From the NCBI RefSeq assembly GCF_017993425.1, contig NZ_JAGOMQ010000013.1, positions 1 to 64,000 of the forward strand: a DNA stretch of 64,000 nt, written 5' to 3'. Positions 24,436 through 33,669 of this stretch are shown one piece after another. A program made the position numbers and the translations under genes. The notes beneath the pieces are model-generated. The model worked only from the letters and a program-made list of their open reading frames with translations, was not told the DNA's origin and ran no database searches. The DNA comes from Amaricoccus sp. (GTDB lineage: Bacteria; Pseudomonadota; Alphaproteobacteria; Rhodobacterales; Rhodobacteraceae). Every line of letters starts with the position of its first letter. Position 1 is the stretch's first letter.

Positions 24436-25275
24436 TCAGGCCCGGGCCTCGATCAGCCAGATGCGGCCGCCCATGCGCACCCAGCCGTCGCGGACGCAGG
24501 GAGCGAAGACGGCGCGGAGCGCCGCGCCGACGCGCGCGACCGCCGCCGGGTCCTCGTCGGCGAGGCGGCGGGCGACCACGCCGATGCGCTGGGTGACCGC
24601 CCAGGCGCGCTCGACCGGGTCGGGGTCGTCGCCGGCCCCGATGGTCATGCTCACGTCGCGGCCCTCCCAGCCGACGTCGCGGAAGCCCGCGGCCGCGAGG
24701 GCCGCCTCGAAGACCGCCGGATCGCCCCAGGAGAACGGCCCGCCGGGCGGCGGGTTGGCGACGGGGGCCGCCGGCCCGAGCGTCGCCTCGACGACGGCCA
24801 TCGGCGTGCTCGCCCAGGGGTTCCCGGCGAGCGGCGCGAAGGCCGACAGCGCGACGCGCGCCCCGGGGCGCAGCCCGCGGCGCAGGTTGGCGAAGGCGGC
24901 GGCCGGGTCGGCGAAGAACATGCAGCCGTGGCGCGAGAACAGCGCGTCCGCGCGCCCCGGCGCAAAGGCGTGGCGCGCGGCGTCGGCGAGGATCACCTCG
25001 GCCTGCGGCAGCCCGGCCACGATCCGGCGCGCCTGCGCCGCCAGATCGCCCGAGACGTCGACGCCGAGGACATGCCCCTCGGGCCCGACCGCTTCGGCGA
25101 TCGCCCGCGTCGTCGTGCCGGCCCCGCAGCCGAGGTCGATGATCCGCTCGCCCGGCCGCGCGTCGAGCCGCTCGAGGACGAGCGCCCCGATCTCCTGCAT
25201 GTGCCGGTCGGTCGCCTCGTGCATCGCGGCCCAGACCCGGCCCACGTCGCCCGCCCAGGTCGGATCGCTCGCCAT
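24436..25275 (-). CDS. Class I SAM-dependent methyltransferase (Ubi/Coq-type fold)
   Basis: A 279-residue Rossmann methyltransferase: motif I IIDLGCGAGTTTRAIAE, motif II acidic GVDVSGD, and motif IV with FSRHGCMFFADPAAAF. The start at MASDPTWAGDVG is preceded by GGGAGGCGGG; the frame upstream is rich in repeats of the intergenic region and unlikely to be coding. The substrate cannot be told. It lies downstream of prfB across a 200-bp spacer that carries a repeat element. Confidence 0.87.
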   Translation of the reverse strand: MASDPTWAGDVGRVWAAMHEATDRHMQEIGALVLERLDARPGERIIDLGCGAGTTTRAIAEAVGPEGHVLGVDVSGDLAAQARRIVAGLPQAEVILADAARHAFAPGRADALFSRHGCMFFADPAAAFANLRRGLRPGARVALSAFAPLAGNPWASTPMAVVEATLGPAAPVANPPPGGPFSWGDPAVFEAALAAAGFRDVGWEGRDVSMTIGAGDDPDPVERAWAVTQRIGVVARRLADEDPAAVARVGAALRAVFAPCVRDGWVRMGGRIWLIEARA

Positions 25276-25415
25276 CGCCCGCCTCCCGCGCCACGTCGCC
25301 CGCCGCGGATCATACCCCCGGCGCGCCGCGGCGGCAGTCACGAATCCCTGCGACGGTCGCCGGGCGGGCAAACGTGCAATATCATGCATGATCGTGCAGG
25401 TTCGTGCATCCTCAC

Positions 25416-25451
25416 ACACGAAATCAATGACTTAGCCCCTGTTCACGCGTG
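25416..25451 (-). repeat. 36-bp dispersed element, copy after prfB (partner at 33225-33260)
   Basis: Read on the minus strand it starts CACGCGTGAA and ends with CTAAGTCATTGATTTCGTGT, matching 30 of 36 positions of 33225-33260; the last 20 bases differ at one position. It begins 25 bp after the prfB stop. Next to it, 25375-25410 is packed with TGCA motifs, including the perfect palindrome ATCATGCATGAT at 25381-25392 and two TCGTGCA repeats. No gene is seen in 25276-25476. Confidence 0.75.
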
Positions 25452-25476
25452 GGCGCCCCGGGCGCGGGGCGGCGGA

Positions 25477-26604
25477 TCAGTCCGCCGCCTGGGCCTCGGC
25501 GCGCGACTTCCCGGCGACCTGCCGGGCGAGCGCGCCGGCCATGAAGGCGTCGAGGTCGCCGTCGAGCACGCCCGCCGTGTCCGAGGTCTCGACGTTGGTC
25601 CGCAGGTCCTTGACCATCTGGTAGGGCTGCAGGACGTAGCTGCGGATCTGGTTCCCCCAGCCGGCGTCGCCCTTGGCCTCGTGCGCCGCGGTGATCGCCT
25701 CGTTCCGCTTGCGGAGCTCCATCTCGTAGAGCCGCGACTTCAGCGCCGCCATGGCGTTCGCCCGGTTCTGGTGCTGCGACTTCTCCGACGAGGTCACCAC
25801 GATGCCGGTGGGGATATGGGTGATCCGCACCGCCGAGTCGGTGGTGTTGACGTGCTGCCCCCCGGCGCCGGACGAGCGGTAGGTGTCGATCCGGATGTCG
25901 TTCGGGGCGACCTCGATCTCGATGTTGTCGTCGACGACCGGATAGACCCAGACCGACGAGAACGAGGTATGCCGCCGCGCCGCGCTGTCGAAGGGCGAGA
26001 TCCGCACCAGCCGGTGCACCCCGCTCTCGGTCTTCAGCCAGCCGTAGGCGTTCGGCCCGCTGATCTTGTAGGTCGCCGACTTGATCCCCGCGCCCTCGCC
26101 CGCGCTCTCCGACTGGAGCTCGACCTTGTAGCCATGCGCCTCCGCCCAGCGGACGTACATCCGGGCGAGCATCGCCGCCCAGTCGCAGCTCTCGGTGCCG
26201 CCGGCGCCGGCGTTCACCTCGAGGAAGGTGTCGTTGCCGTCCGCCTCGCCGTCGAGCAGCGCCTCGATCTCCTTCTGCGCCGCCCGCTCGCGCAGGGCCT
26301 TCAGCGCCGCCTCGGCGTCGGCGACCACCGCGGCGTCGCCCTCCGCCTCGCCGAGCTCGATCAGCTCGACATGGTCGGCGAGATCCTGCGCGAGGCCGCG
26401 ATAGCCCGCGACCGCGTCGGCCAGCGTCTGGCGGTCGCGCATCAGCTTCTGCGCCCGGGCCGGATCGTCCCAGAGCTTCGGGTCCTCGGTCATCGCGTCG
26501 AGCTCCTCGAGGCGATGCGGCGCGGTCTCCCAGTCCAGCCGCTGGCGCAGCAGCGCGAGCGACTTCTCGATCTCTTCGACCAGACGTTCGGTCTCGGCGC
26601 GCAT
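25477..26604 (-). CDS. prfB: Peptide chain release factor 2
   Basis: A 375-residue class I release factor. The stop-codon recognition tripeptide SPF is in [15 protein letters not shown], and the catalytic GGQ is in [20 protein letters not shown], so it terminates at UGA and UAA. The frame is continuous from ATG 26604: there is no internal UGA and no programmed +1 frameshift of the E. coli kind, which is normal for alphaproteobacteria. It follows mrcA on the same strand, 226 bp away with a repeat module between. Confidence 0.97.
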   Translation of the reverse strand: MRAETERLVEEIEKSLALLRQRLDWETAPHRLEELDAMTEDPKLWDDPARAQKLMRDRQTLADAVAGYRGLAQDLADHVELIELGEAEGDAAVVADAEAALKALRERAAQKEIEALLDGEADGNDTFLEVNAGAGGTESCDWAAMLARMYVRWAEAHGYKVELQSESAGEGAGIKSATYKISGPNAYGWLKTESGVHRLVRISPFDSAARRHTSFSSVWVYPVVDDNIEIEVAPNDIRIDTYRSSGAGGQHVNTTDSAVRITHIPTGIVVTSSEKSQHQNRANAMAALKSRLYEMELRKRNEAITAAHEAKGDAGWGNQIRSYVLQPYQMVKDLRTNVETSDTAGVLDGDLDAFMAGALARQVAGKSRAEAQAAD

Positions 26605-26700
26605 GGGTCGGTCCTCCGGAGCGGCGCCGGTTCTAGCCCCGGCGACCCTGGGGGTAAAGGCCCGCCGCCGCGCGTCGCCCGCGGCCCCGGACCAGGCCCC

Positions 26701-26830
26701 GGCGCCGCTCTCCCCACCTCGCAGCGCGCCGCGGGCGGAACGGCGCAGCCGGCGCGACCTCGACGCGGCGCCAGGGTCCGGCGGACGGCGGCGGCCGCAG
26801 GCCGGCGGCGGCCGGCGGAAGCGGGTCGGC
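26701..26830 (-). repeat. 3'-module repeat, copy after mrcA (partner at 16006-16135)
   Basis: The 58-bp core 26723-26780 matches 16028-16085 with two mismatches. The distance from core to the upstream gene's stop is 50 bp in both copies, and a GGCC-GCA-GGCC hairpin sits in the same place near 26795-26805. Downstream toward prfB the similarity fades after GGCGCCGCT at 26701. Confidence 0.85.
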
Positions 26831-29380
26831 TCAGTAGAGGCCGCCGGACGAGAGCGCGCCGCGCTTGGGGTTCTTCGGCAGCGCGCGGGTGGCGCCGCGG
26901 ACCTGGACGCGCTCGATCTCGGTGGCGGCGCTCTCGCCCTCGGCGAAGAGCGGCACGTCCTCGCCCATGCGCCAGCCGCCGTCGACGGTCTGGGCATAGG
27001 CGCCGACCGCCACGCGCTCCTGGCCGTCGCGGACGTACTCGGCCTGCACGCCGGCGCCGGAGGCGTCGTCCGACAGGCGCTGGCCGGAGCGGCGGTCGAC
27101 CTTGATCCAGTAGCCGCCCGGCGGGGCGTCCCACTTCACCGGGCCCTGCCCCGCCATCGCGGTCTCGATGAACTCCTTGAAGATCGGCGCGCAGAGCGTG
27201 CCGCCGAAGGCGCTGTCGCCGAGCGAGCGCGGGTTGTCGTAGCCCATGAAGCAGCCCGCGGCGATCCGCGGCGAATAGCCGATGAACCAGACGTCCTTGG
27301 CGTCGTTGGTGGTGCCGGTCTTGCCGGCGAGGTTGAGGTTGAGCTTGCCGACGGTGTTCGCGCCGGTGCCGCGGGCCACGGCGCCCTGGAGCATCGAGGT
27401 GATCTGGAACGCGGTGATCGGATCCATGATCCGCTCGGCGTTCGCCCGCACGATCGGCTGGGTCGCCGCCGAGATGTCCGGCGCGGCGCAGTCCTCGCAG
27501 GGCCGCGTGTCGTGGCGGTAGATGGTGCGGCCGTAGCGGTCCTGCACCCGGTCGACCAGCGTCGGCTCGACCCGCAGCCCGCCATTGGCGAACATCGCAT
27601 AGGCGGCGACCATGTCGAAGAGCGTCGTCTCGCCGGCGCCCAGCGAATAGCTCAGGAGCTGCGGCATGTCGTGGTAGACGCCGAACCGCTCGGCGTATTC
27701 CGCGACGACGTCCATGCCGACCTGCTGGGCGATGCGCACCGTCATCAGGTTGCGCGACTGCTCCAGCCCGGTGCGCATCGGCGTCGGCCCGTAGAACTTC
27801 TCGTTGGAGTTCTGCGGCCGCCAGATCTCGCCGCCGGACAGCACCTCGATCGGCGCGTCGACGACGATCGTCGCCGGCGAGAAGCCGTTGTCGAGCGCCG
27901 CGGCGTAGACGAAGGGCTTGAACGACGAGCCCGGCTGCCGCAGCGCCTGGGTGGCGCGGTTGAACACGCTCGACTGGTAGGAGAAGCCGCCCTGCATCGC
28001 GAGGACGCGGCCGGTCCGGGTGTCCATCGCCATGAAGCCGCCCTGGATCTCGGGCACCTGGCGGTAGGACCAGCGCTTGCCGTCGCCGTCCTCGATCTCC
28101 TTGACGAGGATGACGTCGCCGACGTCGAACGTGTCGTCCGGCCCGCGCGACTCGCGGAAGCGCACCCCGTCGCGCAGCCGCGCCCATTTCACGTCGGCGA
28201 AGGGCAGGAAATGCCCGTCCTCGTCCTCGGGCACGTCCTCGATCCCGATGCGGACCGAGCTCTCGCCGATCGAGAGCACCACCGCCGGCGACCAGCCCTC
28301 GATGTCGCGCGGGACCTGGGTCTCGGAGAGCGACCGGCGCCAGCTCGCCTCGTCGGTCGGGTCGAAGCCCTCGGGCGCCACCTTGCCGGCCGGGCCGCGG
28401 TAGACGCGCCGGTCGCGGTCGAACTTCTCCAGCCCGTCGCGCAGCGCCTTCGCGGCCACGGCCTGGAGGTCGGGATCGACGGTGGCGCGGATGGTCAGGC
28501 CGCCGGTGAAGAGCTCCTCGTCGCCGAGCGAGGCGGAGAGCTGGCGGCGGATCTCGTCGGTGAAATAGTCCCGTGGCGGCAGCGCCCGGCGCGCCGAGGC
28601 GATGGCGCCGCCCTGCACGGTGACGAGGTCCTCGGCCTTGGCCGCGTCGGCCTCGTCGCGCGTGACGTAGCCGTTGTCGGCCATCTGGTCGATGACGTAG
28701 TCCCGCCGCGCGATGGCGCGCTCCTTCTGGCGCACCGGATGCAGGTTCGACGGCTCCTTGGGCAGCGCGGCGAGATAGGCCATCTCCGCCAGCGTCAGCT
28801 CCTCGAGCGACTTGGCGAAATAGACCTGCGCCGCGGCGGTGACGCCGTAGGAGTTCTGCCCGAGGAAGATCTCGTTGAGATAGAGCTCGAGGATCTTGTC
28901 CTTGGTCAGCGTGTTCTCGAGCCGGGTGGCGAGGATGATCTCCTTGATCTTGCGCTCGCCGGAGCGATCGCCCGTCAGCAGGAAGTTCTTCATCACCTGC
29001 TGGGTGATCGTGGACGCGCCGCGCAGCCGGTCGCCCTGCGAGGCCTGCCAGATCGCCGCCGCGATGCCGACGGGGTCGAAGCCGTGATGGTGGTAGAAGT
29101 TCTTGTCCTCGGCCGAGATGAAGGCCTGCTTGATCCGGTCCGGGATCTCGTCGATCGGCGTGAAGATCCGGCGCTCGCGGGCGAACTCGTCCATGAGCCG
29201 GCCCTCGCCGGAATAGATGCGGCTGAGCGTCGCCGGCTCGTAGCGGGCGAGTTGGGCGTGGTCCGGCAGGTCGCGGCCGTAGATGTAGAACACCCCGGCC
29301 AGCACGCCGAGCGCCATGATCGAGCCGATGGCCAGCCAGCTGAACAGAAAGCCGAAGAACCGCAGGATGAAGCGCAGCAC
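26831..29380 (-). CDS. mrcA: Penicillin-binding protein 1A (bifunctional glycosyltransferase/transpeptidase)
   Basis: An 849-residue class A PBP that polymerises and crosslinks peptidoglycan from lipid II. One membrane anchor (about 10-33). GT51 domain: [12 protein letters not shown] with catalytic Glu91, GASTITQQ at 121-128, ERKIKE near 142. Transpeptidase: SSFKP near 485, SRN near 540, KTGTT near 690, all intact. A long OB-like insert lies between the domains, as in other 1A proteins. In relatives an N-acetylmuramoyl-alanine amidase gene usually sits between rne and mrcA; it is absent here. Confidence 0.96.
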   Translation of the reverse strand: MLRFILRFFGFLFSWLAIGSIMALGVLAGVFYIYGRDLPDHAQLARYEPATLSRIYSGEGRLMDEFARERRIFTPIDEIPDRIKQAFISAEDKNFYHHHGFDPVGIAAAIWQASQGDRLRGASTITQQVMKNFLLTGDRSGERKIKEIILATRLENTLTKDKILELYLNEIFLGQNSYGVTAAAQVYFAKSLEELTLAEMAYLAALPKEPSNLHPVRQKERAIARRDYVIDQMADNGYVTRDEADAAKAEDLVTVQGGAIASARRALPPRDYFTDEIRRQLSASLGDEELFTGGLTIRATVDPDLQAVAAKALRDGLEKFDRDRRVYRGPAGKVAPEGFDPTDEASWRRSLSETQVPRDIEGWSPAVVLSIGESSVRIGIEDVPEDEDGHFLPFADVKWARLRDGVRFRESRGPDDTFDVGDVILVKEIEDGDGKRWSYRQVPEIQGGFMAMDTRTGRVLAMQGGFSYQSSVFNRATQALRQPGSSFKPFVYAAALDNGFSPATIVVDAPIEVLSGGEIWRPQNSNEKFYGPTPMRTGLEQSRNLMTVRIAQQVGMDVVAEYAERFGVYHDMPQLLSYSLGAGETTLFDMVAAYAMFANGGLRVEPTLVDRVQDRYGRTIYRHDTRPCEDCAAPDISAATQPIVRANAERIMDPITAFQITSMLQGAVARGTGANTVGKLNLNLAGKTGTTNDAKDVWFIGYSPRIAAGCFMGYDNPRSLGDSAFGGTLCAPIFKEFIETAMAGQGPVKWDAPPGGYWIKVDRRSGQRLSDDASGAGVQAEYVRDGQERVAVGAYAQTVDGGWRMGEDVPLFAEGESAATEIERVQVRGATRALPKNPKRGALSSGGLY

Positions 29381-29967
29381 GATTCGAGCCTCAGGGAGTT
29401 TTCCGGCAATCTACAGACCGCGCGCCGAAAGGTCAAAAAACCATCCGCGAGCGACGGCCCGCCGGCGGCGATCCCCGCCGCATTTTGTGCGGGCGCGAAG
29501 GCCGCGGATCGCGGAAATTGCGGACGGCGCAGGGAAAATGCCCGATTTTTACCATAACCCGATTGTCATCGCCGGGGGATCACGACTATGTTGCGCGGAT
29601 GGGCCGGGCGAAGGAAGCCCGACCCATAATCGTATTTGTCGCAGGCCCGCGGTATTTGGATGACACCAGAGACGGTTATCCGTGAACCCGGCACTTCGGC
29701 GACAGGCGCTTGCGCCAGACATGACCTCCGGGGCGCGCATCGGATCGTCCCGGGCCAGAACGGACGCCGCCTCCCGCGGGACGCGGGCGGGGCGTCGGAG
29801 TAGAACCGCGGTGGAACGCGCAGGACCAAGGTCGAACGCAACTCGGGGCCCGGAACGGCCGCGGGAGCGTTCGGGCGTCGGGCGCGCCCGCCCAATTCCA
29901 ACTGAACGAACGCGCCCGGGGACGGCTCTCGCCGAGCCGCCGCCGAGGCGCGTCCACGAAAGACGCC
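29381..29967 (+). promoter_or_regulatory. 587-bp divergent spacer holding the rne promoter and long leader
   Basis: No gene is recognised. The central part (29530-29690) is AT-richer than its surroundings. TTGTCA at 29563-29568 and TATGTT at 29587-29592, 18 bp apart, form the best sigma70-like promoter toward rne, which would give a 5' leader of about 370 nt. A long leader fits the known autoregulation of rne mRNA by RNase E. The minus-strand promoter of mrcA should lie left of 29530. Confidence 0.45.
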
Positions 29968-32694
29968 ATGAACAAGAAAATGCTGATCGACGCCACCCAT
30001 GCGGAAGAAACCCGCGTGGTCGTGGTGGATGGAAACAAGGTTGAGGAGTTCGACTTCGAGTCGCTGAACAAGCGACAGCTCGCCGGGAACATCTACCTCG
30101 CCAAGGTGACGCGCGTCGAGCCGTCGCTCCAGGCGGCGTTCGTCGACTACGGCGGAAACCGGCACGGCTTCCTCGCCTTCTCGGAGATCCATCCCGACTA
30201 TTACCAGATCCCCAAGGCGGACCGCGAGGCGCTCCTGCGCGAGGAGGCAGAGGCGGCGCGCGCCGAGGAGGAGGCGGTCGCCAAGCCGAAGTCGCGCAGC
30301 CGCTCGCGCGGCGGGCGCAAGGCGCTGGCCTCGACCGTCGAGGCGCCGGCCGTCCAGCTCTCGGACCCGGTCGAGGAGGCCGCGGAGGCGCCCGCGCCGG
30401 TCGTCGCCGAGTTCGACGACGCGCCGCCGCCCAACGCCGCCGCGGGCGAGGTCGAGATCGAGGTCGCCGAGGAGCCGGCCGAGGACGCCGGCGCGGCCGC
30501 GGACGAGTACGAGAGCGTCGGCGGCGACGACGTCGCCGAGGAGCGCGCCCAGCCGCGGGCGAAGCCGCGGATGCGGCGCTACAAGATCCAGGAGGTCGTC
30601 AAGGTCCGGCAGATCCTGCTCGTGCAGGTCGTCAAGGAGGAGCGCGGCAACAAGGGCGCGGCGCTGACCACCTATCTGTCGCTGGCGGGGCGCTACTGCG
30701 TCCTGATGCCGAACACCGCGCGGGGCGGCGGGATCTCCCGCAAGATCACCAATGCGGCCGACCGGAAGAAGCTGAAGGAGATCTCGTCGTCGATCACCGT
30801 GCCCGAGGGCGCGGGGCTGATCATCCGCACCGCCGGGGCGGCGCGGACCAAGACCGAGATCAAGCGCGACTACGAGTACCTGCTGCGGCAGTGGGAGCAG
30901 ATCCGCGAGCTGACGCTGAAGTCGATCGCGCCGGCGCCGATCTACGAGGAGGGGAGCCTGATCAAGCGGGCGATCCGCGACCTCTACAACCGCGAGATGG
31001 ACGAGGTTCTGGTCGACGGCGAGCGCGGCTATCGCGAGGCCAAGGACTACATGAAGATGCTCATGCCTTCGCACGCGAAGAACGTGAAGCACTACGCCGA
31101 CGTCCTGCCGCTGTTCTCGCGGTTCCAGGTCGAGAGCTACCTCTCGGCGATGTTCAACCCGGTGGTGCAGCTCAAGTCGGGCGGCTACATCGTCATCGCC
31201 GTCACCGAGGCGCTGGTGGCGATCGACGTCAACTCCGGGCGGGCGACGCGGGAGGCCTCGATCGAGGACACCGCGCTCAAGACCAACCTCGAGGCCGCCG
31301 AGGAGGCGGCGCGGCAGATGCGGCTGCGCGACCTCGCCGGTCTGATCGTCATCGACTTCATCGACATGGAGGACCGCAAGAACAACGCGGCCGTCGAGAA
31401 GAAGCTCAAGGACAAGCTGAAGAGCGACCGGGCGCGCATCCAGCTCGGGCGGATCTCGGGCTTTGGCCTGCTGGAGATGAGCCGGCAGCGGCTGCGGCCG
31501 GGGATGATCGAGGCGACGACGAAGTCCTGCGCGCATTGCCACGGGACGGGACGGGTGCGCTCGGACGATTCGATGGCGCTCGCGCTGCTGCGCGAGGTCG
31601 AGGAGGAGGGCGTGCGGCAGCGCTCGAAGGAGGTGCTGATCGCCTGCCCGGTCGACATCGCCAACTATCTCCTCAACCAGAAGCGCGAGCATATCGCGAT
31701 GATCGAGGGGCGGTTCGGCCTGTCGGTGCGGGTCGAGGGGGATCCGTCGCTGATCAGCCCGGATTACCGGCTCGAGCGGTTCAAGACGGCGTCGCGGATC
31801 GTGCCGGCGGCGCCGACGCTCAACCTTCCGAAGGTCGACTATCCGGAGGAGGACGAGATCGAGGTCGAGGCCGAGATCGAGGAGGCCGAGGAGACGGGCG
31901 GCGAGGACGCCGGGGCCGCGGCCGACGCCGGCGGGTCCGAGCAGCGCAACGGCAAGCGGCGGCGGCGGCGGCGGCGGCGCGGCGGGCGGGGCGAGGGCGA
32001 GAACGGCGCCGACCGCGCCGCCGAGGCCGCGCCGGAGGATGACGCCGAGGCGGTCGCCGCCGAGGAGGCGCCCGCGGAGGCCGCCGAGACGCCCGAGGCG
32101 GAGGTCGCGGCCGAGCCGCCGGCCCGCGGGCGGTCGCGCCGGCGGTCGCGGACGCGCGACGCCGAGCCGGCCGCGGAGGCCGCTCCGGCGGCGTCGCCGT
32201 TCGGCGAGGTGATCGATGCGGTCGAGCCGGAGTCGGAGATCGTCGAGGTGCCCGAGGCGGGCGCACCGCAGCGACGCGGCCGCGGCCGCCCGCGGGTCCG
32301 GGCCGCCGTCGCGGCGGTGATCGCGGCCGTGACGCCCGAGCCGGCGGCGTCGGCGGAAGCCGAAGCCGAGCCGGCGGCCGAGGCTGCGGCCGAGCCGGAG
32401 GCTGTCGCGGCGCCCGAGCCGGAGGCCGTCGCGGCGCCCGAGGCGGAGGCCGCTGCGCCCGAGCCGGAGGCGGCTGCTGAGCCGGAGGCGGCTGTTGAGC
32501 CGGAGGCGGCTGCTGAGCCGGAGCCGGAGATTGCTGCTGAGCCGGAGGCCGCCGACACGCCTGAACCGGGGGGTGCCGCCGAGGCGGCGGCTGCGCCGGA
32601 GGCGGAGCGGGAGAAGGTTGCGGCGGACGGGTCGGAGCCGGCGCCGGAAGGGCCGAAGCGTCGCGGCTGGTGGTCGCGCGCGATCGGCGGCTGA
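29968..32694 (+). CDS. rne: Ribonuclease E
   Basis: A 908-residue endoribonuclease that starts mRNA decay and matures rRNA/tRNA. The N-terminal S1 RNA-binding domain is split by an acidic Ala/Glu-rich insert (about 88-205), as usual in alphaproteobacteria. The catalytic core follows: AIDVNSGRATREASIEDTA near 417 and IVIDFIDMED near 458 hold the metal-binding aspartates; the zinc link is CAHCHGTG near 520. The C-terminal third (about 620-900) is disordered, with arginine patches (RRRRRRRR) for RNA binding and a Pro-Glu-Ala repeat tract, ending RRGWWSRAIGG. It would scaffold a degradosome. Confidence 0.96.
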   Translation: MNKKMLIDATHAEETRVVVVDGNKVEEFDFESLNKRQLAGNIYLAKVTRVEPSLQAAFVDYGGNRHGFLAFSEIHPDYYQIPKADREALLREEAEAARAEEEAVAKPKSRSRSRGGRKALASTVEAPAVQLSDPVEEAAEAPAPVVAEFDDAPPPNAAAGEVEIEVAEEPAEDAGAAADEYESVGGDDVAEERAQPRAKPRMRRYKIQEVVKVRQILLVQVVKEERGNKGAALTTYLSLAGRYCVLMPNTARGGGISRKITNAADRKKLKEISSSITVPEGAGLIIRTAGAARTKTEIKRDYEYLLRQWEQIRELTLKSIAPAPIYEEGSLIKRAIRDLYNREMDEVLVDGERGYREAKDYMKMLMPSHAKNVKHYADVLPLFSRFQVESYLSAMFNPVVQLKSGGYIVIAVTEALVAIDVNSGRATREASIEDTALKTNLEAAEEAARQMRLRDLAGLIVIDFIDMEDRKNNAAVEKKLKDKLKSDRARIQLGRISGFGLLEMSRQRLRPGMIEATTKSCAHCHGTGRVRSDDSMALALLREVEEEGVRQRSKEVLIACPVDIANYLLNQKREHIAMIEGRFGLSVRVEGDPSLISPDYRLERFKTASRIVPAAPTLNLPKVDYPEEDEIEVEAEIEEAEETGGEDAGAAADAGGSEQRNGKRRRRRRRRGGRGEGENGADRAAEAAPEDDAEAVAAEEAPAEAAETPEAEVAAEPPARGRSRRRSRTRDAEPAAEAAPAASPFGEVIDAVEPESEIVEVPEAGAPQRRGRGRPRVRAAVAAVIAAVTPEPAASAEAEAEPAAEAAAEPEAVAAPEPEAVAAPEAEAAAPEPEAAAEPEAAVEPEAAAEPEPEIAAEPEAADTPEPGGAAEAAAAPEAEREKVAADGSEPAPEGPKRRGWWSRAIGG
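32461..32550 (+). repeat. 18-bp in-frame tandem repeat in the rne tail
   Basis: Units of GAGCCGGAGGCGGCTGCT recur at 32461, 32479 and 32497, then in altered form at 32515 and 32533. Each adds Glu-Pro-Glu-Ala-Ala-Ala/Val to the disordered tail of RNase E. The period keeps the frame, so copy number could vary between strains without breaking the gene. Confidence 0.8.
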
Positions 32695-32704
32695 TATCTG
32701 ACGT

Positions 32705-32726
32705 GGCCGGCCCTGCGGGGCCGGCC
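32705..32726 (+). terminator. Terminator-like hairpin after rne
   Basis: GGCCGGCCC/GGGCCGGCC, 9-bp perfect stem with loop TGCG, starts 10 bp after the rne stop. It is followed by GCAGCTTCCCCCCTT, not a clean T run. Confidence 0.55.
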
Positions 32727-32752
32727 GCAGCTTCCCCCCTTGGACGCTTGCC

Positions 32753-33184
32753 ATGCGCCTTGCCCTCGCCGCCGCCCTGCTTCTCGCGATCCCGGCCCTC
32801 GCCGCCGAGACCGGGCCGGCGCCCGGGCCGGTGGACGGGCTCGCCGACATTCCGGTCGAGGACTGGACCGCGATGGCGTCCGGGCGGACGCTGACGTACA
32901 CGATCGGCGGCGAGTTCTGGGCGATGGAGCATTACGAGCCCGGCTCGAACCGGGTGAGCCTGCAATTCTACGACGGGACCTGCCTGACCGGGACCTGGGA
33001 CTACTCGGCGCCGCTCTACTGCTTCCACTGGGAGGGCGAGGGCACCTCCTGCTTCCGCCATGCGCGGCTGGGCGAGCAGATCCTGATCCTGGAGACCCGG
33101 GAGGGGGCCGAGACCGGCTCCATGCAGCTGATGTCCGGCGTGTCCGACGCGCCGCTTTCCTGCGGACCGCAGGCGATCAGCTGA
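32753..33184 (+). CDS. Small secreted protein with four cysteines, function unknown
   Basis: A 143-residue protein with a clear signal peptide (MRLALAAALLLAIPALAAE) and mature sequence rich in Trp, Tyr and Gly. Four cysteines (about 77, 90, 100, 137) could form two disulfides in the periplasm. The pattern of GRTLTYTIGGEFWAMEHY, then GTCLTGTW, LYCFHW and TSCF resembles DUF995-type small periplasmic proteins of alphaproteobacteria; I hold that assignment as tentative. It follows rne after a hairpin and precedes a repeat-filled tail-to-tail spacer. Confidence 0.75.
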   Translation: MRLALAAALLLAIPALAAETGPAPGPVDGLADIPVEDWTAMASGRTLTYTIGGEFWAMEHYEPGSNRVSLQFYDGTCLTGTWDYSAPLYCFHWEGEGTSCFRHARLGEQILILETREGAETGSMQLMSGVSDAPLSCGPQAIS

Positions 33185-33224
33185 GCTTCCGGCCCGCCGA
33201 CAGGGGCGCCACGCACGGCGTGTT

Positions 33225-33260
33225 CACGCGTGAAAATCCCCTAAGCCATTGATTTCGTGT
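33225..33260 (+). repeat. 36-bp dispersed element (partner at 25416-25451)
   Basis: Starts CACGCGTGAA and ends CTAAGCCATTGATTTCGTGT, 30 of 36 identical to the partner read on the minus strand. Here it includes the perfect palindrome TTCACGCGTGAA (33223-33234). It begins about 40 bp after the stop of the upstream gene, as the partner does after prfB. It is part of the 485-bp gene-free spacer 33185-33669. Confidence 0.75.
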
Positions 33261-33280
33261 AATCGTGAACGAAACCTTGC

Positions 33281-33635
33281 CACGTTCGCCACGCTGCACG
33301 GCACTGAAGGCGAGACCCGGTCCGGGGAAGGGCGCGACGGCGACGACAGACGGATTTGACCCGTGGCAAATCCGTCCGCGCTCGCCCCCCCGAGGGCGAG
33401 CGCGATTCCGCGCCCGCCGGGGCGATCCCGGACGGATTGCGAGCGACGGGGAAATCTGGACCCCCGCCGGCCTCCGCGCCAACGCGCTCCGGCCGCCGGC
33501 GCGGCGAAAGCCGTGCTTTCGCTTGTCGCGCCGGGGCCTCGCGGGCAGAGCCCGCTTCGGTCGATCCACATCTCCCCGGCCTGGGCAGGGCAGGTTTGGT
33601 GTCGTGCAGTGCGCACGTTCGCCACGCTGCACGGC
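33281..33635. repeat. 22-bp direct repeat pair flanking the hairpin-chain element
   Basis: CACGTTCGCCACGCTGCACG followed by GC occurs identically at 33281-33302 and 33614-33635, 333 bp apart, and the bases after each copy are also similar (ending GGCGAG). The pair brackets the structured repeat 33334-33567. It could mark an insertion or a recombination product. Confidence 0.8.
33334..33567 (+). repeat. Hairpin-chain repeat, copy 1 (partner 61016-61250)
   Basis: About 234 bp, closely matching 61016-61250. It is a string of inverted repeats: GACGGATTTG/CAAATCCGTC (33349-33376), CGCTCGCCC/GGGCGAGCG (33379-33402), an imperfect GCCGGCC/GGCCGCC stem enclosing GCGC-CAAC-GCGC (33466-33497), GGCGCG-GCGAAAGC/GCTTTCGC-TTGT-CGCGCC (33498-33532) and GCGGGC-AGA-GCCCGC (33541-33555). 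It lies in a tail-to-tail spacer. Frames through it show no protein character. Confidence 0.88.
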
Positions 33636-33669
33636 GGAGGCGGCGAGGGTCGGCCGACGCATGCGGGCC

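Noticed and set aside
25477-26604. Programmed frameshift in prfB
   Set aside because: The frame is continuous from start to stop with no in-frame UGA and no slippery CUUUGA, so no frameshift is needed.
26603-29557. A 984-codon plus-strand frame over mrcA
   Set aside because: Antisense shadow of mrcA with biased composition; no domain recognised.
33223-33234. parS centromere site
   Set aside because: TTCACGCGTGAA is a palindrome but does not match the parS pattern TGTTTCACGTGAAACA; half-site spacing differs, and no parAB genes are here.
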